This document shows, piece by piece, positions 58,253-64,000 of a DNA stretch of 64,000 nucleotides. Origin of the DNA: Zoroaster sp. YZ-2022 (lineage: Eukaryota > Echinodermata > Asteroidea > Forcipulatida > Zoroasteridae); assembly GCA_029582265.1 (NCBI GenBank), contig CM055830.1:22986163-23050162 (forward strand), given 5' to 3'. The notes below the pieces were generated by a model. The model did not search any database, was not told the DNA's origin, and worked only from the letters and a program-made list of their open reading frames with translations. Both the position numbers and the translations under genes were made by a program. Within the stretch, counting starts at the first letter, position 1; the number at the start of each line of letters is the position of its first letter.

Positions 58253-59249
58253 ATGTCACCCCGGCAATATGTTGCCTACCTGTCTCACGCTTATACTCTT
58301 CGATCAGGGTTTGGGTTGGCCTTACCAAGGCTCGGATGTCGGCCCCTCGGTGCAACGCTAGGCATCGGAAAAAACAATGCTTGTCTTTGAACCGCTGACC
58401 ATCTCTGTAATTTCCCACGAGGCTGACAAGCCCTTCGTTGTTTTTGACAAAGGCAGGAAGATCTTCTCTTGGCGCACCAATTGGAAATGCCCTAAGCTTG
58501 TTGACGTACACCGTCATGTTGGTGACGTGGGCAACGGTCCACTTCGTGTCCGGTCGCTGCAGCATACCAAAATGAAGCACATCAGCTTCCTGGACTTGCC
58601 TAACTAGGTGGTCGAGATCCTCTTGGGATGATATAAACGCAGGCGACGGGAAAAGGCGGGCGTTGTTGTGACCTGCATGGAAGTACCTGATCCCGTCTCG
58701 GTATGTCTCAACACAACACCGAAGGAAAGGTTCACTTTCACCCGGCATCGGAGGCGTTGAAAAAAAACCTGCAAGGGCATCTTCAACGGTGAAACCACGA
58801 AGGCCAAACATTCGGAAATTGTATATATCCTGAATTGAGCGGACGGTTGAATGATGAGTTCGTATGCATGACCAGTTGGTCTGCACTAGCAACTGGATGT
58901 CTGCAGCCTCCTCATCATCAAGTACCACTTCATCAAACAAATCCGGGTCCTCATGAAGGTCATCCCGTTGATCTGGGGGCTGTTGTGAGCGATTTGGGGA
59001 TAGGCGTTCTGCGGGTGGTGTCGGCGGGGCTTCCACAGGTGGTGGTACATGTGGCGTTGGTATTGGAAGAGGTGCATCTATAGTTGATGGTCGCTCCAGT
59101 TTATCTTTAATGCTGGGGCAGTATTTGTTACGATGCCTCCTCATTGTGGATCGTCTGGTGAACGACTTCCCACAGGCTGGGCAAGAGGGCCGCTTCACTT
59201 TACAATTTCCCTTTACCTTGGGAATTCGCTTCTTCACTAATTGCCCTCT

Positions 59250-59561
59250 CTTGTCGGACGAACCTGACGGATGATTTTTTCCTATGTCTATTTAGACTGT
59301 CCATTCGACTGAAGGATTTTTCACATGTTGAACAGGACAAAGCTTGACATTTTTTGTGTTTCTTTTCATGCCGCTTTAGGCTGTCGGTGCGCGTGAATGT
59401 TTTTCACAGTGTGAACACTGGAAAAGATTATTGGTGGAAACATCATTCTGCAAGAAAAAAATAATAATAAATAGTCAAAAATACTACCGGGCCTTGTATA
59501 AAACATTTTTGATAATTTAAGTTTTACAAAAGATCATTCAAAATTTAAATTCGTCTCAGTA

Positions 59562-59644
<83 letters not shown>

Positions 59645-60482
59645 TCGTCATCGTCATCATCAAACAATTTACCATTGGTTCGGGCTCACTCAGTTCTTCA
59701 TAGCACTGTCCGAACGCATCACTTGGACGACGGACAGCCCATACAAACGGACTGTTCTCCTCTTCCTATTGAAATAATAAACAATACAATAATCAATACA
59801 ATACACAATAATATACATCTTTCCCGGCATCCTAAAACTTCAGTAAAAGCCATTCCTTTTAATAGACCGCCCCTACATCCTTAAAAATATTTATAAAATA
59901 AATAAATAAATATATTAAATAAATAAATAGCGTAACCCCACCTCTATGCATTCAAAATAGCAAAAGGAAGGGCGCCCTCATTTGGTGAACATTTTTGACG
60001 CACTATGCCTACATTCTTGACAAAAAATAGCGTAACCCCACCCCCTTTAATCGTATCAAATGCTCACACCTCTTATCAATATTTAAAAACAACAATAGAC
60101 TAATACTAAAATATCCTCTGTTGTGTAGTCAGACCTAATTTTAACGTTAATGATTTTATGTGATGAGGTTGTCTCATCTACAAGAAAATACAAAGAAAAG
60201 AAAATGAAATCTTCCTACCTCATCAGAAGAACGGTTCGCGTCTTCTCCTAACAGTTCATCTGCTATTTGTTGGACTGCCTCCTGCTGCGATGCAGTAGGG
60301 TGTGGACTGTTAAAGGGCCAGTATTCATCTTTCAGCAGCTCGTCATCGGCTATCCGTTTGTATAGCTTTTTGCTGAGACAGCGTTGGATCCTGACTCGAA
60401 AATGGCCAATTCAATTCGTTCATTTCATCTAATTCAGATGATGTAGGATCGGGACTAAAAAAAAATCATTTCTGCTATCCAT
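59250..60482 (-). pseudogene. Spliced N-terminal exons of the Polinton polymerase (acidic WPF repeats, zinc fingers)
   Basis: Exon 1: ATG at 60482 to 60219 (GATGAG|GTAGGAAG). Exon 2: 59765-59673, after TTTCAATAG and before ATG|GTAAAT (31 codons, EEENSPFVWAVRRPSDAFGQ). Exon 3 from 59447, after TTTTTTCTTGCAG. All junctions are phase 0. Exon 1 contains a duplicated motif, LNWPFSSQDPTLSQQKAIQ and EYWPFNSPHPTASQQEAVQ, each preceded by acidic residues. Exon 3 gives two C2H2 fingers (FQCSHCEK.. and CSTCEKSFSRMDSLNRH) before the third at 59180. Single-base shifts occur in a T9 run (exon 1), an A5 run and an A6 run (exon 3), and between the two WPF repeats. Joining to the polymerase is inferred from strand, phase and the continuing finger series. 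Confidence 0.55.
59563..59660. repeat. (GTC)n microsatellite in an inferred polymerase intron
   Basis: About 27 GTC units followed by (GTCATC)n. It sits in the 225-bp inferred second intron (59672-59448). Confidence 0.95.
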
Positions 60483-61955
<1,473 letters not shown>

Positions 61956-62187
61956 TATTATCCCCCGTATTCTGTCCTGACACATGTACATTACGTTCCA
62001 TGTTGCCTGCGTTTAAGTGTTTGTATGTATACATGCTTTAGGCTTTTTGCTCATGTACTGTCATGTGGTGTTGACAGTTGGACATGCTAGTACATTCTGG
62101 AAGTCTTGGTGTGTGAAGCTATTTATACTGGTTTGGTGGATCCGCAGGCAACCAATCAGAAATGGCGTTATTTGCTAAGTGGTTTGA

Positions 62188-64000
62188 TTGGTTCATATGT
62201 TGGAACTTGCAGCCAATGAGAGCTCAATAATTGCAAGGCTTGTCTCAGTTAGGAGGGAAATTAGGAGTGTTTTGGTGGACTGCGCAGATTCGATCGATAC
62301 CATTGTTACGACTGTGACCGATTACATCAAATTCTGCATCGATTCAGTTGTACCATTGTCAATGAAAAAGGTTTACCCTAACAACAAACCATGGGTATCG
62401 CGAGAACTTAAGTCTCTACTCGTTGAGAAGAGGAACGCTTTTGCAGCTGGTTGTACAGAAAGGGTAAATGAGATACAAAAAGGCATCAAACGTCAGATTA
62501 AAGTGTCTAAAAACGACTATAACGGCGATTAGAGCAGAATTTCCAACAGAACAATTCACGGGCTGCATGGCAAGCAATGCAAACAATCACTGGATACAAA
62601 CAAAAGAAACAACCACTTGAATGCAACAGTGACTTTGCCAACGAACTGAACAATTTATATTGTCGATTTGACAGTCATGATTTTACCCAAGAAAATGATC
62701 TCTTAAAAGACTCTCTGAAAATTAATGCTGAACATGACACTATTTTAATTAATGAGATTGAAGTAAGAAATATGTTTTCAGGCCTGAAAATTAATAAGGC
62801 TTCAGGGCCGGATGGTGCAGGTAACAGAATTTTGAAAATATGTAGTCATCAACTCTCTGGTATTTTAACAAAAATATTTCAACTGACATTAGACAGAGGG
62901 GTTATTCCACAGATGTGGAAAACCTCTATGATAGTTCCTGTACCAAAAAGCAGTAAGGTTTCAGTACTGAACGATTACCGCCCAGTAGCTCTGACGTCAA
63001 GTGTAATGAAATGTCTTGAAAAGCTTGTTTTGAATTTTCTTCTTAAAGATGCAGGCTCTTTTTTGGACAAGTTTCAATTTGCATACCGGAGCAATAGAGG
63101 GGTTGATGACGGGGTACTGGTTTATCTTCATAAAATGTACAGTCACCTGGACAAGCCAAAATCTTATGCTAGGTCATTGTTTATAGACTTTTCTAGTGCC
63201 TTCAACACGATACAACCTCACATTCTAATAGAAAAACTTGTGCAAATGAATGTGTCTCCGAAAATTGTACAGTGGATTCATAATTTTCTACTGAATAGGC
63301 CACAGTGGGTAAAAATTGGAGACGTTAATTCCAAGGTCAGGATAATCAACACGGGTGCCCCTCAAGGGTGTGTCATCTCACCGCTGTTATTTTCTTTTTA
63401 CACAAGTGATTGTCTCTGCTCAAGTCCAAATTGTAGTATAATCAAATATGCAGATGACACGGTTATTACAGGCTACTTAAAAGATGACGCACTCTGTTAT
63501 ATATCGGAGGTAGCAAAGTTTGTGGACTGGTGTAATCGTCATTTTTTAACTATTAATGTTAAGAAAACTAAAGAGATGATTGTAGATTTTCGTCGCAACA
63601 CTGGAGTTTATGAACCTGTTTATATAAATGACAGCGAATTAGAAAGGGTTAATGAGTACAAATACCTTGGTACTGTAATAGATGACAAACTGAACTGGAA
63701 CAAAAACACTCAGGTAGTTTTTGGCAAGGCCATGCAACGTATGTTTTTTCTTCGTAAGCTTAAACAGTTCAATGTCGATAAGACGATTTTACGTTTATTT
63801 TATCAGTCTATAATACAGAGCATTGTTACTTTTAACATAGTCAGTGTATATGGTTCACTTTCACAGAAAAATACGGACAGGTTTGAGCGCATTTGTAAAA
63901 TGGCCCAGCGCTCTGTAGGTCTCACCTTTCCAACATATGATAAAATCTTCTTGGAACGTGCAATATCTAAAGTACATTTTATTTTATCTGATCCAACTCA
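62188..64000 (+). mobile_element. Rex1-like LINE running off the right edge
   Basis: A second LINE of the type at 26-28.5 kb. An N-terminal frame (62188-62532; real similarity starts about 62275 with DSIDTIVTTVTDYIKFC, then VYPNNKPWVSRELKSLL) is followed after a small frameshift near 62527 by a frame open to 64000. Reverse transcriptase motifs: NKASGPDGAGNRILKIC, YRPVALTSSVMKCLEKLVL, QFAYRSNRGVDDGVLVYL, motif A LFIDFSSAFNTIQPHIL, GAPQGCVISPLLFSFYTSD, catalytic IIKYADDTVITG, INVKKTKEMIVDFR and EYKYLGTVIDDKLNWNKN. All catalytic residues are present. 5'-truncated upstream of about 62270; the C-terminus lies beyond the window. Confidence 0.88.

Larger units (their letters stand above)
53333..60482 (-). 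pseudogene. polB: Protein-primed family-B DNA polymerase of the Polinton, spliced 5' end, interrupted by a LINE
   Basis: Replicates the element DNA. N-terminal exons (60482-60219, 59765-59673, from 59447) carry acidic repeats and C2H2 fingers and are described separately. The body starts about 59250 (CPACGKSFTRRSTMRRHRNK, third finger) and runs to 58253. It resumes at 56430 after a LINE, the reading phase matching across the insertion. Exonuclease motifs: ATFDFESYF (56000), GFNSGSYDFNRVK (55600) and LDITNYLAPGCSY (55470). Polymerase motifs: A in VGFDANTLYLWSLM (54925), B in KLLGNSAYGKTVTNQ (54015), C in QMDTDSTYLAIS (53710). Extra finger-like CYTCTKCNTAF..H at about 56185. The C-terminus (VEWEGDGIIALCSKTYYCF, then STIPLDL) ends at TAA 53333. 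Frame breaks near 55925, 55530, 55255, 54870, 54790, 54420, 54205, 53740 and 53610 make it inactive as assembled. All catalytic residues I can see are kept. Confidence 0.85.

Overview
This is a eukaryotic, almost certainly metazoan, non-coding window. It is AT-rich, has two 500-base N gaps (31324-31823, 47039-47538), spliced gene structures, trinucleotide microsatellites and many eukaryote-type transposons. A symmetric phase 1-1 calcium-binding EGF exon, piggyBac, CR1/Rex1-like and Tx1-like LINEs, a tRNA-derived SINE and a Polinton/Maverick (adintovirus-like) remnant fit a marine invertebrate. A deuterostome such as an echinoderm, hemichordate or cephalochordate is my guess; the species cannot be fixed from the sequence.

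Layout. 1-1.5 kb: 3' part of a piggyBac element. 2-10 kb: a TIR element, a long array of ~150-bp satellite monomers, a 3-kb 'unique' segment and hairpin modules. This block recurs in inverted orientation at 39-44.5 kb. 11.5-12.7 kb: a solo LTR. 14.6-16 kb: a 5'-truncated LINE whose 5' junction is a foldback. 17.3-18 kb: an unidentified broken coding region. 18.4-21 kb: nine tandem fragments of one protein-kinase-like domain. 21.7-25.5 kb: a second piggyBac copy, nearly complete but inactive, with a LINE fragment inserted. 26.2-28.5 kb: a Rex1-like LINE with a long open reverse transcriptase frame. 28.5-31.3 kb: a 1.57-kb direct duplication. 31.85-33.5 kb: 71-bp tandem repeats leading into an internally deleted LINE. 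33.5-38.9 kb: a decayed Tx1-like LINE on the minus strand. 46.3-46.9 kb: more hairpin modules.

47.5-60.5 kb is the most gene-rich part: a minus-strand Polinton/Maverick remnant. In transcription order it holds a family-B DNA polymerase with a spliced N-terminal region (acidic repeats, three zinc fingers), a packaging-type ATPase, a small basic protein with a hydrophobic glycine-rich tail, a second conserved small protein, and a protein with a WW-like motif followed by a PC4-like single-stranded-DNA-binding domain. The polymerase is interrupted by a LINE and the ATPase by a 1449-bp hAT-like transposon flanked by a 5-bp duplication. I found no integrase, protease, major capsid or penton gene. 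Together the genes would have copied and packaged the element; nearly all are frameshifted. Several shifts lie in homopolymers, so assembly error cannot be excluded.

61.4 kb holds the only convincing host exon (EGF). After it come a SINE and, running off the right edge, another Rex1-like LINE.
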